The notes: generated by a model not told the origin, from the sequence alone. A DNA stretch of 64,000 nucleotides from Gelatoporia subvermispora B (GCA_000320605.2 KB445797.1:804474-868473), one strand, 5' to 3'; positions 35,233 to 47,571 are shown, numbered from the stretch's first letter. Translations and numbers: made by a program.

Positions 35233-37075
35233 TTATGACTGCTCCGCGATAACGACCTTCTTTTTCTCCGCTTTCGGTTTGTTCTCTCCCGCCCGCGTGT
35301 GCTTCCGTCTGCGCTCCTCCTTGACGCGCTGCGCGTCGAGCATTGTGCGTTTGAGCTGCGCTGCCTTGTACACAGGTTTGGGGATGTGCCGACTCCTGCG
35401 GGATGTCTCTGTCAGAACGACCTACACCACGACGTGCACGTGAAAATGTACGGATAACGCACCGTGACACCTTGCCAACCTCTGCGTCCATCTTCCACTT
35501 GTCCTTGAGCGCGTCGCGATACTCGATTGCCGCCCGCTCGCGCGCGGTGATGACGCCCAGTTTGTCCGACGAGTGCGCCTTCCAGATGCGCACGTTGCCA
35601 TCGTCAGAGCCGGATAGCACGTAGCGCGCGTCTGCGGTATATAGAGTTGACATGACTCTATAATCGTCGTCCCGCTATCAGGCTTCTAGTTCGGACGAGG
35701 TAGCGAGGCACTGTACCTTTGCATGCGTTTGGTGTGATATACCTCAGGGGCTGTGCCAACACCTTCCTTCCATATCCGCACCGTACGATCCCAGCCACCG
35801 CTAACGAATTCGGTGCCAGTTGGACTCCAATCACAGCTCATGACTGCGGCAACATGCGCCTTGTATATTTGGGTCGGTGTGTTCAGCGAGCGGATGTCAA
35901 AGGTGTAGAGGTTATGGTCTTCTGAGGCAAGAAGTACCGTCGTTGGGAAAGTTGGCGACCATGCTAGCGAATTGCTGCGCATCTGAACAGCCATGAGCGG
36001 CTTATTCAAAGATAAAGACAAAACAAACGCACCTGCATGATAACGCGGCGCTCTGCCTTCCCTGTCCGAATATCATACAGTGTGAATGTCCTGTCGGAGC
36101 CTATACTGGCAAGTACTGATGGCTCCGATAGGTTGAACCGGACTGCTGAAATGGTCTCGGTTGAAGTCGGGAAGGTTAAGTTCGAGACAGCTGCGCTCCT
36201 AAAGCACCGTCAGTCAGAAAGGTACATGACGAATAGCTATTTGATCAACGCACTTCGTTTCATCCCAAATTTGCACGAGGTTCGATGCGGTCGCGAACAA
36301 TGGATCTGACCTATGATGATCGATGGAACTGAATGGAACGGGACAATCAGTTCTGTTACGAAGGTATTGGATGTGAAACCACATACTTAAACGCTGATTT
36401 GCCGGGGTATATACTTAGAGGCTTCCGTCCCTGAACTTCAGTGTCAGCGGGCGACAGAACGACCTCGACGCTACACTCACAGAGGAAGGTCCAGCCCCAC
36501 GTTCATCTTCCTCCGGGACTGATCGGGTATCCCACAATTTGACATTACGGTCGACACCGCAGCTGAGCAGTCTGTCTGCGTCAGCAAAGCAGATCCCTGT
36601 GATTTTCCCCTTGTGCGCTTGCTCGACACTGAGTAGCTGCGATCTCCGGGAGATGTCGTGGACGATCAGGCCTGAAACGAGCAGCTGCAGTGAGCACTCA
36701 CGCCCGGACGAGGACGCTCAGGTCAAGCACACGCACACACCTCCGTCCCAGCTGCCACTCGCAGCGACATCAAGAGTTGCTGGCTTCCGCGCCATCGTCT
36801 CTACAGCGTCTACGTGACCTTCCAGCGCGGCAACGAAGGGCTTGGCGAACATGCGCTCCATTTTCGCAGCATTCAGTGCTCGCATGCGTTCTCTTGCTCG
36901 GGCGAACGGGTGCATGAGAGGGTCAAGGTTTCGGGATGTCGGAGTGGGGTCTCCTGGGCGTGCAGGTAGATGTTGTGATGGCGCATGTTGCAGAACAGAG
37001 ATTTTCTGCAGCAGAAACCCGAGCCATTCAGTGGCTGCAAACGGCATACAAGCAAGGGAAAAGACGGACCACCAT
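35233..37075 (-). CDS. SOF1: Sof1/DCAF13 WD40 ribosome biogenesis factor
   Basis: Nine exons (37073-37075, 36741-37005, 36481-36671, 36387-36430, 36254-36328, 36033-36198, 35717-35982, 35463-35657, 35233-35395) give 455 aa, the usual length. Sof1 is a small-subunit processome protein needed for 18S rRNA maturation in the nucleolus. The N-terminus MKISVLQHAPSQHLPARPGD with SRNLDPLMHPFARARE and MERMFAKPFVAALEGH is diagnostic. WD repeats follow (SWDGG, LWDTR, IWDET, LYDIR, SGGWDRTVRIWK, SGSDDGNVRIWK), and the Sof1 tail SRHIPKPVYKAAQLKRTMLD and a Lys-rich end complete it. The initiator ATG is directly followed by the donor of intron 1, so exon 1 contributes only Met; this is the one model that gives the conserved MKI start. 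Confidence 0.93.
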
Positions 37076-40000
37076 GGTCCTTTCAGCCGGCGGAGCAATT
37101 CAAGAGGGGTTTCAGGATAGTTCGTGACAGTACTGAGTTACGTTTCGAGACCGTCGTAGAGTAGACAAGCCAGGTAGTGTACTTTTGAAGCTGAGAGTTA
37201 TGAGAGCTGACCTGACGAGCTGGATGCGTTTTAGACGCCGGTTTGTTCGATCCAAATTTGTGTATTGACCGCCCATCGGTAGCCGGCCTTTCCGGGCCGC
37301 TATCCTCGACTTGTCATTAGCGCCGAGTCGTACTCTTGCATCGATCATGGTGCGTATTTTGTTTTCTTCGGCGACATCTCGAATTTATGGCCATCGGGCG
37401 CTGATACATGATGTTCCAATCCATAGCTCTCCGTACTTTCCATGTTCATTGTTTGTGCTGTGTGCACTCCACGTCACATGGCAGAACAAGGTCATGTGTC
37501 TACTGCTACTTGCGGACACATGTATTACTCGGATACATGAGGTGTATATCATCTGGGCCAATATCCCTTGCTCCTCGGATAGGTTTGAACTATTCGCACA
37601 ACTAAATTAGATCCTATCATGCGATACGCGATGTATGCAGAAGCCGTTCTGCCTGCTCATGCGACAGCCTGGGCCATGGTGAGTTGATTCGTACATGACA
37701 CACATGTGCATCGATAATTAGGTACAGAAAGCTTCCGTAGGATATTAAGGGACATACCATCGCAATTTTGATAGATGCCCGTCCATTCGGACATAGGCGG
37801 CCGTACTCCGCACAATGACATTCTGGCCGACTCGATTCATACGTGGTGGTCGGCATCGATGGCAGCCGCGACTTTTCTCCTTCTGTGATCATATTTCTCA
37901 CCACTAGTCTGTGCCAGATAACCAGGAACGCCTTCCAGGCTCTAGAGCTACACGAAGCACGGTGTCACCCATAGGAGGTTACAGTAATGATGCGGGGTAG
38001 GTGCCATGTCATACTCATTACAACCGAGGAGTATCGCATTTATCATCACCATCTTGCGGTGTAAGGTACATCCCAGAATCTAGATAGCAGAATTGAATGA
38101 TGTGGCGTGAAAGTCTTTGAACAAGGCCGCACTCGAGCAGCAAATGTGGAGCTACCCTTTGTCATCCAGATCTAGGAACGTCCCAGTGGCAGTCTCGGAC
38201 ATACGCCGCCGGCAGTGGGGCCGGTTGTTTAGGGAAGGGAGACCACCAGACGACATCGCTCGAATCCGCCCAAAGCGTTTGATGTATTTTGGGCTTCATT
38301 GACTCAACGAGGTGAATGCAGCCATTGAGATGTCGCAAACGATCTTGAAAAGATCGCATCTGCTTTTCAATCGCCCCCCCCCTGCTTTGAGTCATCGAAG
38401 CGGGAAAAGCAGAAAAAGCCCCGTCCCCTCTGGACTGGGCTAATTGCATTTCTGCAGTTGTTGGAACGCTTTTCAATTGGGTCAATTGGGGAAGTCGTTA
38501 GAAGTCAAAGTAAGATTCTCATCTGCTGATGATTGGACTCAATGGAGTGCACATACTAATACGTCATACGACGTCTTTGGTTTTTATCTTAGCCATATCT
38601 TGAGGGAGGGACGGATTCACTTTGACATGCCGAGGAAAGTGCAATCGAGCATTCCCATTAGTCCAATAGCTTCCCTGAGATGAGTACTCGGCCGCCGTGT
38701 AAGTTCTGTTTCGGAGTTAACAAGTTGTGCCCGCTTTCGCGCAGCATCGTTTCCGGAATTGGCCTTCAAATGCATTGCGAATATTGGCCACGCTACTGTT
38801 GCTCCCAGGGCACATATTCAGCCAGGACCAGCCCCTCAACTTGCGCATCACCCCCGCATTCAAGAGAACGCCGTCAGTCATGAGAGAAGCCCGTTACAAT
38901 CTAGGGGCAAAGATTGATAAGAAATGCTGAAGCGGCAATTCAGGTACTCAGACTTCCGAAATGGGTGCACATGACACTCAAGACATATGGTGGCTTGAGG
39001 TCTTTGGAATAGAAGGTTGTCAAGCGAATGCTTCGTTCCAGCTGATACCAAAACGACAGCGACTTTCGAAAAGAAAAAACTCCGCTCAGGGCACCGTATT
39101 TACTTTCGAAGCTGGCCAATCACAGACTAACTAAATCAAGTGGAGGACCGACTGTGCCTATGGAGCCGGCATAGCAATGACCACTATTGGCTCCGCCTTC
39201 CAGTGGTTCGCTGCTGAGTATCAATCCATCCTGAAGAGCTGTCATAGAGCTATACGGCGTGAGCGGAGTGTCTTGTATGCCATTGAAGTCGTGGTCCAGT
39301 GCAACAAGGTATGTAGTACCAGTTACGACATGATGGCGATCGCATTTGGTTCATGGTCAGGATGTGATACGGGTGGGACTGCGAAGATTACGCATCGGGC
39401 GAAGATCCCTCACTCGGCTTGTTCGCGGCTAGCCAGCTCCAAAAGTAAACACGGCGTCTTGAGCGTGTGTTTTTTTCGAAAGTCTATCGTTATGAAACCA
39501 GCTGACACAGCACGGCCAGACTCGCCCACTTGCCGAGCAAGTTCGAACATGTCATATACCTCTTTGTAACACCCTAGAGCTTCATGGTTAAGAACACAGA
39601 TAGCTAACACTAGCTCTCTCTCATTCACGTCTCGCAACCGGGGCGTGTCTCAGTAATGGCCAATGCGTAGATGAAGAGCAGACTGAGAGTAACTTCGCGG
39701 TTAATCGTGGGCCAAGACAAGAGGCGTGAGAGATCTGGATCAGGAAGCACTTCCAACGAAATTGAATTCCCTAGCCTCTAGCTCTGCCTCATTCACATCA
39801 GTCCTCGTGGAAGTCGTGCTAACACTACTTCCAGATACACCCTGAAGCTTTTGCAGAAACGCGCTGTCGTTTTCCGAATCAGATACCGGCGAACATCTGC
39901 GGGAACATCACGTGAGTCGAAACACGATCACCAGACGCATCATGGCGGCCGCGTTGTGACCTCGTCGTGGCCTTCATAACTCGAAGGCATCGTTTCGGCG

Positions 40001-40234
40001 CGACCTGATCAAGAGGGGGATATGTACACAATATGTTGGAAGGGTGGTGTCTGACAGTCAGGCGCTGCACACCTATTGGCCATGATAATGCTCAACCCGG
40101 CCGGGCCGTTGAACAGCGCTAATGGTAGAGGCGAATCTGGCCATTTCTCTTCGTAACTCAATCGTAACTGTTGCTGAAGCTCCTGGCCAGGTCTTACCTA
40201 GACTCATACTGCTTACACGTATCTGTCACTTGAG
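37076..40234. other. Gene-poor stretch
   Basis: 3.2 kb without a supported gene, the longest such region here. A minus-strand frame at 39410-39637 (about 75 codons, VLNHEALGCYKEVYDMFELA) looks weakly protein-like, with no domain recognised. A run of nine C lies near 38380. Composition is AT-richer than in the genes. Confidence 0.4.
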
Positions 40235-41539
40235 ATGGCAGGGCCGACACCTACAGCACCCCAGAGCTATCTGCAAATCATCGAGGCGTGTGACAATTTC
40301 CGGTTGCCAGTCGCGAGTGACTTGAAAGCAGAACGACTCGTCCCCTGGCGTCTCTCTCCCGACTTTAACGCGCCCGCCATCGGCCTCCTACGCCCTGAGA
40401 TCATTGAGAAACTACGCTTGGAGAATGTGCGCAGGCCGCAGGTCCCGGCGTGGGACATTCGAGAGGGCGCGGTGAGCTTCGCGGGCTTCTTGCGCACGGC
40501 GGCGGAGCGCACGCACATCATGAACGAGATGTGCATGCGCTGGCGCGACGAGGGCCTCTTCCCCAATATCATCGGCCCGAAGAAGTGGCGCGGGGAGATG
40601 TATCCGGTGTATCGCAACCCGTTTGGCAAGCACGACGCGCCCACGCAGGAGGAGTGGGAGGTCGAGATGGGCGAGGCAATGAACGACGGACCGCCCTTGC
40701 GCACGGACGACGAGGACAACAGGAACTACGCGTTCATGATGGAGCGCGCGGCGTGTGCGCTGTTTGGTGTGGTCACGTATGGGGTGCATCTGACAATCTA
40801 CGAGGACGATGTGGAGAGGAACTCATGCAGGATCTGGGTGCCGACTCGGTCGCGCACTAAACCCACATGGCCCGGATATCTGGACAACAGTGTCGCAGGA
40901 GGGATACCATCTGGTCTAGGCGCCTTTGAGTCACTTGTTAAGGAGGCTATGGAAGAGGCCAGTATCGGGGAGGACGCTGTCAAGGAACATGCAAAACAGG
41001 CGGGAAGTGTGACTTACTTCTTCCGGTAAGCTCAATGCCTCTCAACATCCCGAATCAAACGCTCATCAGTATGCAGCACTGACGCTGGCTGGCTGCAGCC
41101 TGAAGTGCAGTCAGTGATAATGTCGATCCACATGTTCGTTGCCCTACTGAACCCACGACAGGTATATATACGACATGCGCGTTCCGCCCGGCGCGGATCC
41201 CGAAGCGTTCAGGCCAAAGCCATTGGATGGCGAAGTAGAATCATTCGAAGTGCGTGATATGTCAAATGGGAGGCGAGGAGTCTGACTATTGCATGCTCAG
41301 CTGCTCCCACTGTCTGAGGTGATAAATCGGATGCGCGTAGGCCTGTTCAAGCGCAACTGTGCTCTTGGTGCGTCCAGTACTTATCCGGAAGCTGCCTCGG
41401 GCGGAGAGCTCACGCTGTCTCTTGCGTAGTGCTGGTGGACTTCATGGTTCGCCATGGCCATCTCACAGCGGAGAACGAGGCCGATTACCTGGAGATCGTA
41501 TCGCGGCTTCATGGGCGCTTCGAATACGAGAGATGGTAG
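40235..41539 (+). CDS. Nudix hydrolase with N-terminal DUF4743 (thiamine pyrophosphokinase-related)
   Basis: Four exons (40235-41025, 41162-41249, 41301-41367, 41430-41539) give 351 aa. The N-terminal half (SYLQIIEACDNF, VPWRLSPDFNAPAIGLLRPE, MNEMCMRWRDEGLFPNIIG) matches the DUF4743 module found before Nudix domains in fungi and plants. The Nudix box is present at about 223-245 (GGIPSGLGAFESLVKEAMEE), with Lys where the motif usually has Arg. The C-terminal part carries YDMRVPPGADPEAFRP and ends FEYERW. Related proteins (S. cerevisiae YJR142W type) hydrolyse damaged thiamine pyrophosphate derivatives or similar diphosphates in the cytosol. The last exons were copied into the next duplication (remnant at 43690-43790). 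Confidence 0.88.
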
Positions 41540-41998
41540 TAGGACTGCAGAAATCGAAGAAGCCGGATATGAAACAAGGCCTAGAACGCCAAACATTGGT
41601 ACACGTTCTGCAATGCAGGTACAGTCGCTGAACATGGCTTAAACTTACACTAAATAGTAAATTACTTCGACTTTCTATCAGTAGCTTGATCAGCTTGATG
41701 ACATTGGGATGCCGCAACAGGAGTGCTCGCGTACGTTTTCCTTCGAGCGCGGACAATTTAGCAGAGTTCGACTTTCCTCCAACTAGGAATATTTCACCTC
41801 TTTGCTACTCGAAAAGGGAACTTCCCCGCCTGAGACAACCACTAAGACTTCGAGCGACAGCGCTGATCAGATGGAACATCCTTAAACTCCGAGTTCGGCC
41901 AGAAACGTTCCCTAGCATTCAGCATGTCAAGCGTGAAGCGATATGATCAACATGCTGTAACTCTAAACACCGGTAAAGCGCCGCCAGAGTCGCGTTGA

Positions 41999-42003
41999 TA
42001 TAA
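41999..42003 (+). promoter_or_regulatory. TATA-like box of short peroxygenase gene 1
   Basis: GATATAAG context, about 60 bp before the ATG at 42064. The equivalent site in the second copy (near 44079) reads CCATAAAT. Confidence 0.45.
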
Positions 42004-42063
42004 GAATGGCCCCTGCACGTTGGCGCGAGCCTGATCCCTGTCCACCTGCGATATCGCCGCGTC

Positions 42064-43130
42064 ATGTACGACTCGTTCGCAGTCATCGCCTTGCGACGCA
42101 TTTCCCTGGGCCTGCTCGACGCGCTATACAACGTTGTACTAAATGCCGGGGTAATGATATGGGATGTGGGTTTGACGCTAATCAACGTAGTGCTGCCCTC
42201 GCGCCCTGCGGGTAGAGTCGTGCCCGCAGGCGCGAAGGGTGCAGGCGGGGTATGGCCTGCGTACGAGGCGCCGGCCCCCAGCGATAGCAGATGTTCATGT
42301 CCTGCCCTGAACGCGCTGGCCAACCACGGTATGGGGCCCAAATCTCTTGAAGTGTGCCTGACTGAACTTTGAGAACTCGCCTGCCCCACTGTACAGGGAT
42401 TCTGCCGCATTCCGGACGTGACATCACCTTCCGCGAGCTCAACGCGGCTGTACGGGCCTCGTACAATTTTGCGCCCAGCTTCTGCTTCTTCGTACCGAAC
42501 TACATTGCCGGAGTCCTCGGACGCAGCTACTGGACGGGCAAATTTGATCTTAGCGATATCGACGTGCATAATGGAATCGAACATGACGCGTCGCTAGCTC
42601 GTACGTGCCTGGTGGCCGATTTCGCCAATTTGGGTTTTCGTTGACGCACATTTCAGGCGTGGACTCATTCCATTCGAATGACCAAGGGAAGGTTTGCGCA
42701 ACGCTCGTTCAAGACCTTCTCTCCTCAGGGACTGGCGCAGGGGGCAATCTCACCACGCATGACCTTTCGCGAGCCTTAGGTCGACGACGTACACATGCGC
42801 GGAACAACAACCCTCAGTACAGTTGTTCTCTGTTTCACAAGCTATTCGGAAGTTCCAAGTGAGTATAGCAAGCGATATATGGTCGCCTTAATTGACGCGC
42901 CGTATAGCTCCGCGACATTACTGAGGATCTTTGGCGGTTCCACAAAGGACCTACAACCGATTTTGCTTGAGGAACGTCTGCCGGACGGCTGGCAGCCAAG
43001 CGAACGCCACCAAATGGGCTTGACCCTAACTGCGTTCCAACCGACTGTTCTGAGCATCGAGCTAGGCATTAAGGAAGAAGTCGACGGCTCTCTCAGCGGC
43101 CAAGGCACAGAAAAGGCCAAAGTGCAGTGA
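42064..43130 (+). CDS. Short heme-thiolate peroxygenase 1, membrane-associated
   Basis: Four exons (42064-42328, 42397-42600, 42657-42858, 42908-43130) give 297 aa, the size of the short UPO/chloroperoxidase group. The N-terminus has no cleavable signal peptide but a long hydrophobic helix (LYNVVLNAGVMIWDVGLTL), as in the membrane-associated short UPOs of basidiomycetes. The heme thiolate motif is SRCSCPALNALANHG followed by ILPHSGRDITF; the distal acid-base motif is HNGIEHDASL. The middle has FCFFVPNYIAGVLGRSYW, and the C-terminus FGGSTKDLQPILLEERLPDGW and LTAFQPTVLSIELGIKEEV. All catalytic motifs are intact. It is expected to oxidise small aromatics or sterol-like substrates with peroxide, by family analogy. 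Confidence 0.92.
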
Positions 43131-43689
43131 AGGACTGATGGAAACGTGGTGTAGAGTACTGAGATACTGTCTCCAAGCGCGTGTCGTTGGCGAGGCACGT
43201 CATTCCTCAGTCTTGAATCAATAATATGGACACACGGGCAAGGAGGCGCGAGGATAGATGAGCAGATCGATGCAGATGAGTAGATGATCATGTCTGCTGT
43301 CCAAAGCTTAGTCATGTGACGTTCGTGTTATTTGTCTTCCTGCAAACCCGACAGATATATGTATGCATGACATGCGCATATCATTTAGCACACCAGTTTG
43401 ACAGCAAAGTCTGACATGACTTGTTACCAAGACCTCCCGCCCACCACTCACGAGCACCAGTCACATCGGAGGAATGCGAACGATGTTGGTTCAGGCATCT
43501 GAGGCGCCCATCATGCAACACGTCACCGATCAGACGTTCGAATTCGCAATGGTACGGTCGGACGGACCGCGATCTCGCATCAATCCCAATACAAAGAACC
43601 ATTCCAAGGTCAAGTAGAGTGTCCCTCCTTTGATTTCGAAAGTCAGATAGACCCTCCGAGATCTTGACGTTAAAGTTTCGTCAGGATAC

Positions 43690-43790
43690 AGGGCTGTGTA
43701 AGTGTAACTGCGCTCTTGGTGTGCCTACTGCTCAGAAGTGTCTCGGGAGGTGAGCTCAGGCTATCTCCGTTGCAGTGCTAAGGGATTCTT
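43690..43790 (+). pseudogene. Remnant of the Nudix gene exon 3-4 region
   Basis: The segment around AACTGCGCTCTTGGTG matches the end of Nudix exon 3, intron 3 and the beginning of exon 4 (41349-41450), keeping the acceptor AG and TGCT after it. It has no open frame linking to a Nudix domain. It marks the left edge of duplication unit 2. Confidence 0.65.
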
Positions 43791-44145
43791 ATGATGCCCA
43801 TGGGCAAGCGCGCTCTACGCGCGCACTTCAATGCACAATCCAGCTGAGTCTGGTCTTCTCTCACTCGGGGAACCACATCTCCTTGTCGCCGGAATAGACA
43901 TCTTTGCTGCTCAAAGGACGCGAAATAGCTTCGTAACAGTATGCCGACGCTGGCCGGGGCTCTCAATCTTCGATATTACCCGGAAACGCAAGCAAACATT
44001 CAGTTGTCAACCACACGGGGATAGCATCAGCGTACTGTGAGATAGATCTCGAGCGAAGCGCCGTTGGAGCTGCACGACCATAAATTGGCCCCCGCACACT
44101 GGTCAAGCAGTTTTATCACCCTCCGTCTGCGATACCCCGAATGCT

Positions 44146-45210
44146 ACGCACGACTCTTTCCTCATTATCGCCGTGCGACGTGTATCCCTGGGCTTGGTCG
44201 ACGCACTGTATAATGTGCTCCTCAATGTGGTGGTCCTCGTCTGGGACATAGGTCTGACGCTGAGCAATCTGGTACTGCCAACGCGCCCCGCTGGCAGCGT
44301 CGTGCCCACGGGTGCGAAGGGCGCGGGCGGGCTGTGGCCAGAGTACAAGGCTTCCACGCCCGGCGACAGCAGGTGCTCCTGTCCAGCCCTGAACGCGTTG
44401 GCGAATCACGGTATGGACTCGCACGTCCTGAAGCACGCCCGGCTGACTTTCGGGACGCGACTTTATTATGTAGGGATTCTCCCACATTCAGGGCGCAACA
44501 TAACCTTCGGCGAGCTTAGCGCGGCCGTGCGCACGACGTATAATTTCTCACCCAGCTTCTGCTTCTTTGTACCGAATTATATCGCGGGTGTCCTCGGACG
44601 CAGCTACTGGAGGGATAAATTCGATCTTAGCGACATTGACGTGCACAATGGCATCGAGCATGACGCGTCGCTCGTCCGTACGTCTTCGGTGTTACATCCT
44701 GTCTAGTTTGAACTAATGTGAGTCGTTTTCCAGGCGAGGACACATACATTATGAACAACCAAGGACAAGTTTCGGTACCTCTAGTCCATGAACTCCTGGC
44801 GTCGGGTACTGGCGTAGGCGGCAATCTTACCGCGAGTGATCTTTCTCGTGTCCTGGGCCGACGACGCGCAGACGCTCGCAAGAATAACCCGCAATACAGC
44901 GACTCGCTGTTCCACAAGCTATTCGGCAGTACCAAGTCAGTAGAGACAGCAGCACACCGTCGAAGCCACTCACGCTCCATGTAGTTCAGCGACGCTGATA
45001 AGGACCTTTGGTGGGTCTCGAAAAGACCTCCAGTCATTCCTGCTTGAAGAACGTCTTCCGACGGGCTGGGAGCCCGTAGAACGACATCCGATGGGCTTGA
45101 CCATAGCTGCGTTCCAGCCAACAGTGCTGAGGATCGAGTTAGGCATCAAGGAAGAGGTTTATGGTTCTCTGAGCGGCAGAGACCATGAGGAAAAGATGAA
45201 AGTGCTGTGA
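44146..45210 (+). CDS. Short heme-thiolate peroxygenase 2, start codon lost
   Basis: Four exons (up to 44410, 44474-44677, 44734-44935, 44985-45210) with the same phases as gene 1 and 204 and 202 nt middle exons. The heme motif SRCSCPALNALANHG, ILPHSGRNITF, the distal HNGIEHDASL, and the C-terminal FGGSRKDLQSFLLEERLPTGW are intact. The position that is the start ATG in gene 1 (MYDSF) reads ACG here (THDSF, 44146), there is no ATG in frame between the upstream stop at 44038 and the heme motif, and the TATA element is altered. It may start from a non-AUG codon, from an upstream exon not seen, or it may be a young pseudogene whose body is still intact. It converges with RTF1 (185 bp between stops). 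Confidence 0.8.
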
Positions 45211-45395
45211 GGGCAGTGGACACATGGACGGAAATGAACAAGTGCTCTACACTCGGGCCTGATGCTGACATGCATGCAAAGGTAGATTGTTTGGAGCGAC
45301 ATAGTGTAGAGCGATTTACGATACATAGCAATTTGAGGTATACTAATCAATGGATACAAAACGAGGTACCAACCACGGCAGCCACAAGCACTCAC

Positions 45396-47571
45396 TCAGA
45401 AGTCTCCTAGGTCCAGTTCTACAGACTCAAGCACTGCTTGCTCAAAATTGCTGCTCTCGTTAAGATTTGAGGGCTTCGAAAGGGTAGATGCCGGGAGTAG
45501 CGATGACGGTAATGGGGACACAGATCGGGGTGTGCCAGCATCGGTTTGAAGAGCAGGCGTCCCAGGAGTTCCCGGTCTGTTGTATTTGGTGTGCAGAACG
45601 AGGTAGGAATGTCAACATTCAGATCACGGCAAACAATTTCACACAAAGCACGCGCGTAACGAAAGCTCAGACATGAAAAGGCGACGAAAGGAACAGACCT
45701 TGAATTCGACACCTTCAATCCAGGCTTCAGCCGCGCCCCAGGCTCGGGTGTCCCAGGCGTTACAGTGCCGCGTCCGCCAGCGGCGAGCAACTTGCGTTCG
45801 CGACGCTTGCGCTCCGCCTCAAGTATCTCCGCGCGCCGGACAGCTTCCATGTTTGCCTTCCGGTTCCGCTCGTTGACCTTGGCAAGGATGTCTGCCTTGT
45901 CCTCCCTGTCCGAGCGCGCAGGAGTGAGCTCGGCAAGCTGGGCATCGATCTGCTTGACCTCATCGTAGTCCTGCCGCCGCAAAGCCAGTGTACGAGCCTG
46001 CGAGAGCCGCGAGCGCTCCATGGTCATCGATGCAGCGCTCTGCTTACCCTGCATGTTGCGCTTGCGGGCGAGCATCGCAGACACGTCGCTCTGGAGGCGA
46101 GGCCAGGTGTACGTTCAGCAGCGGCTCAACTACCGCTATGGAATTCAACAGACCTCGGTCATTGGCCTATTAGGCAGATCGACAATCTGGGCACGCTTTG
46201 TCTCAAGCTGCCGCTTCGTCGGGACGGCCGCCCTGTCGTTCGTCAGGGTTTTGAGAAGGTGCTCGTACTCGGTCTGCAGTATAGGGCCATCAGGATGTCA
46301 CGATGTAGGGATATCGACGGACGAACAGTTGTGAATGGGCCATTGGACGCCTTGTCCATTGGGAATCTCTTAACGGCACCGCCATACTTGAGCTCGATCT
46401 CCTGATTGAAGACTCGGCCATTGATCTCATATGACTTGGCGCCGGTCTGCGACACCTCTGAGACGTTGTCAACTCCATGCTGACCGTGGGGACAATGCAA
46501 CTGTGCAGTCCTTACCAACGATCTCGCACATGCGATACAATGGCCTGTTCTCGCGATCGTTGCCAATCAAGTATCGGACCCATGCGCCTGCAAATGTTCA
46601 TATGGCCAAGAAACATGATAAGTGGCGAGCAGCATACCTTTGCAGTATTCTGAGAACCATGGTGCCGCACTGTGCTTCACGAGTAGTTCGCGTGATAGCC
46701 GTACGTTCTCGAAGTCTTCCAGCATGGACGGCGAGTCGTCGCGGCTGTTGACCTTGTCCAGGATCCGTCGCTCCTTCTCCTCCTGCTCATCGTACTTCGT
46801 GATCTGACCGTCTTCCTCCTCATCGTCGGACATATCCATGTCGACAGGCGAGGACGACGCTTCACGCTTCGGGGACATGTCCCGCGTCTGCACAGATCAG
46901 TTTTTGTGAGGGGACAAAAGGGAGGGGCGACGTACCCGCTTCTTCTCATCCTTTGCTTTCCGCCGTGCCTTCAGCTCATCGAGCTTGCGAGTCTTCTCCT
47001 TTGTGGCGCCTCTTACAGTATGTTGTCCTGCAAGTACGTGAGCATCGTAGCAGCAATCTCATCGTTGCGCCACACACGTTTCGCGGCCTTGGCGACGCTC
47101 TCCTCCGCGCCGCGCCCGCCACTCTGCGCCTTAAGCATCTGATCGAGGTTGCGCTGGTCCTGTATGCGCTGCATCTCCTCCAGGCGCTGCTCGATGATGC
47201 CCTCACGTTCAATCTCAGGCATCTGCATTAATCTGCGCGGTGGTCACCGCGGCGGCCTCGCAGCACGGCGCAGGCAGGCACGCACCGGTTCCTGTCCTCC
47301 TCGTCGACATACTTCCCCTCGAGCGGGTATGGGTTTGCCACATCGTCTTCTTCGCTCTCCGGCTGCTCCGAGTCCGAGTCCGACACACTACGGGAGGCAG
47401 GCATCGGGAAAGGTGCAAGGAGTTATCAACACATCAGTGTGCTTACTCTGCTTTGCGGCGCTTCACAGCCGAGGATTTAGACTGGGCCTGTCGCTGTTTC
47501 TTGCGTTTCTTCTCCGTCTCCCCTGCAAGCGCGAGCAACTCGTCGTCGATGTCTCCTTCAGTGTCAGACAT
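45396..47571 (-). CDS. RTF1: RTF1, Paf1 complex subunit
   Basis: Ten exons (47447-47571, 47286-47387, 47078-47232, 46936-47027, 46638-46887, 46516-46587, 46327-46457, 46154-46273, 45699-46090, 45396-45576) give 539 aa. RTF1 couples RNA polymerase II elongation to histone H2B ubiquitination. The N-terminus MSDTEGDIDDELLALAG, the segment NPYPLEGKYVDEEDRNRLMQMPEIEREGIIEQR (spans two exons) and GATKEKTRKLDELKARRKAK are diagnostic. The Plus3 domain runs from about LSRELLVKHSAAPWFSEYC through GAWVRYLIGND, YEINGRVFNQEIELKYG to MDKASNGPFT. A charged coiled-coil region follows (MLARKRNMQGKQ, LEAERKRRERKLLAA). The last exon restores PGTPGTP and ends VELDLGDF, the conserved RTF1 terminus. Confidence 0.94.

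Larger units (their letters stand above)
41335..43689. repeat. Tandem segmental duplication, peroxygenase unit 1
   Basis: The unit begins inside the 3' part of the Nudix gene (around exon 3) and contains short peroxygenase gene 1. It is collinear with unit 2 (43690-45230). Coding exons are well conserved between the units; the stretch between Nudix and peroxygenase is strongly diverged. Boundaries are approximate. Confidence 0.7.
43690..45230. repeat. Tandem segmental duplication, peroxygenase unit 2
   Basis: Second copy, containing short peroxygenase gene 2. It is shorter than unit 1 because the spacer between the Nudix remnant and the peroxygenase gene is reduced. Confidence 0.7.

Noticed and set aside
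41919..42584. Minus-strand open frame of 221 codons over short peroxygenase gene 1
   Set aside because: Antisense shadow; the plus strand carries the full heme-thiolate motifs and consistent splicing.
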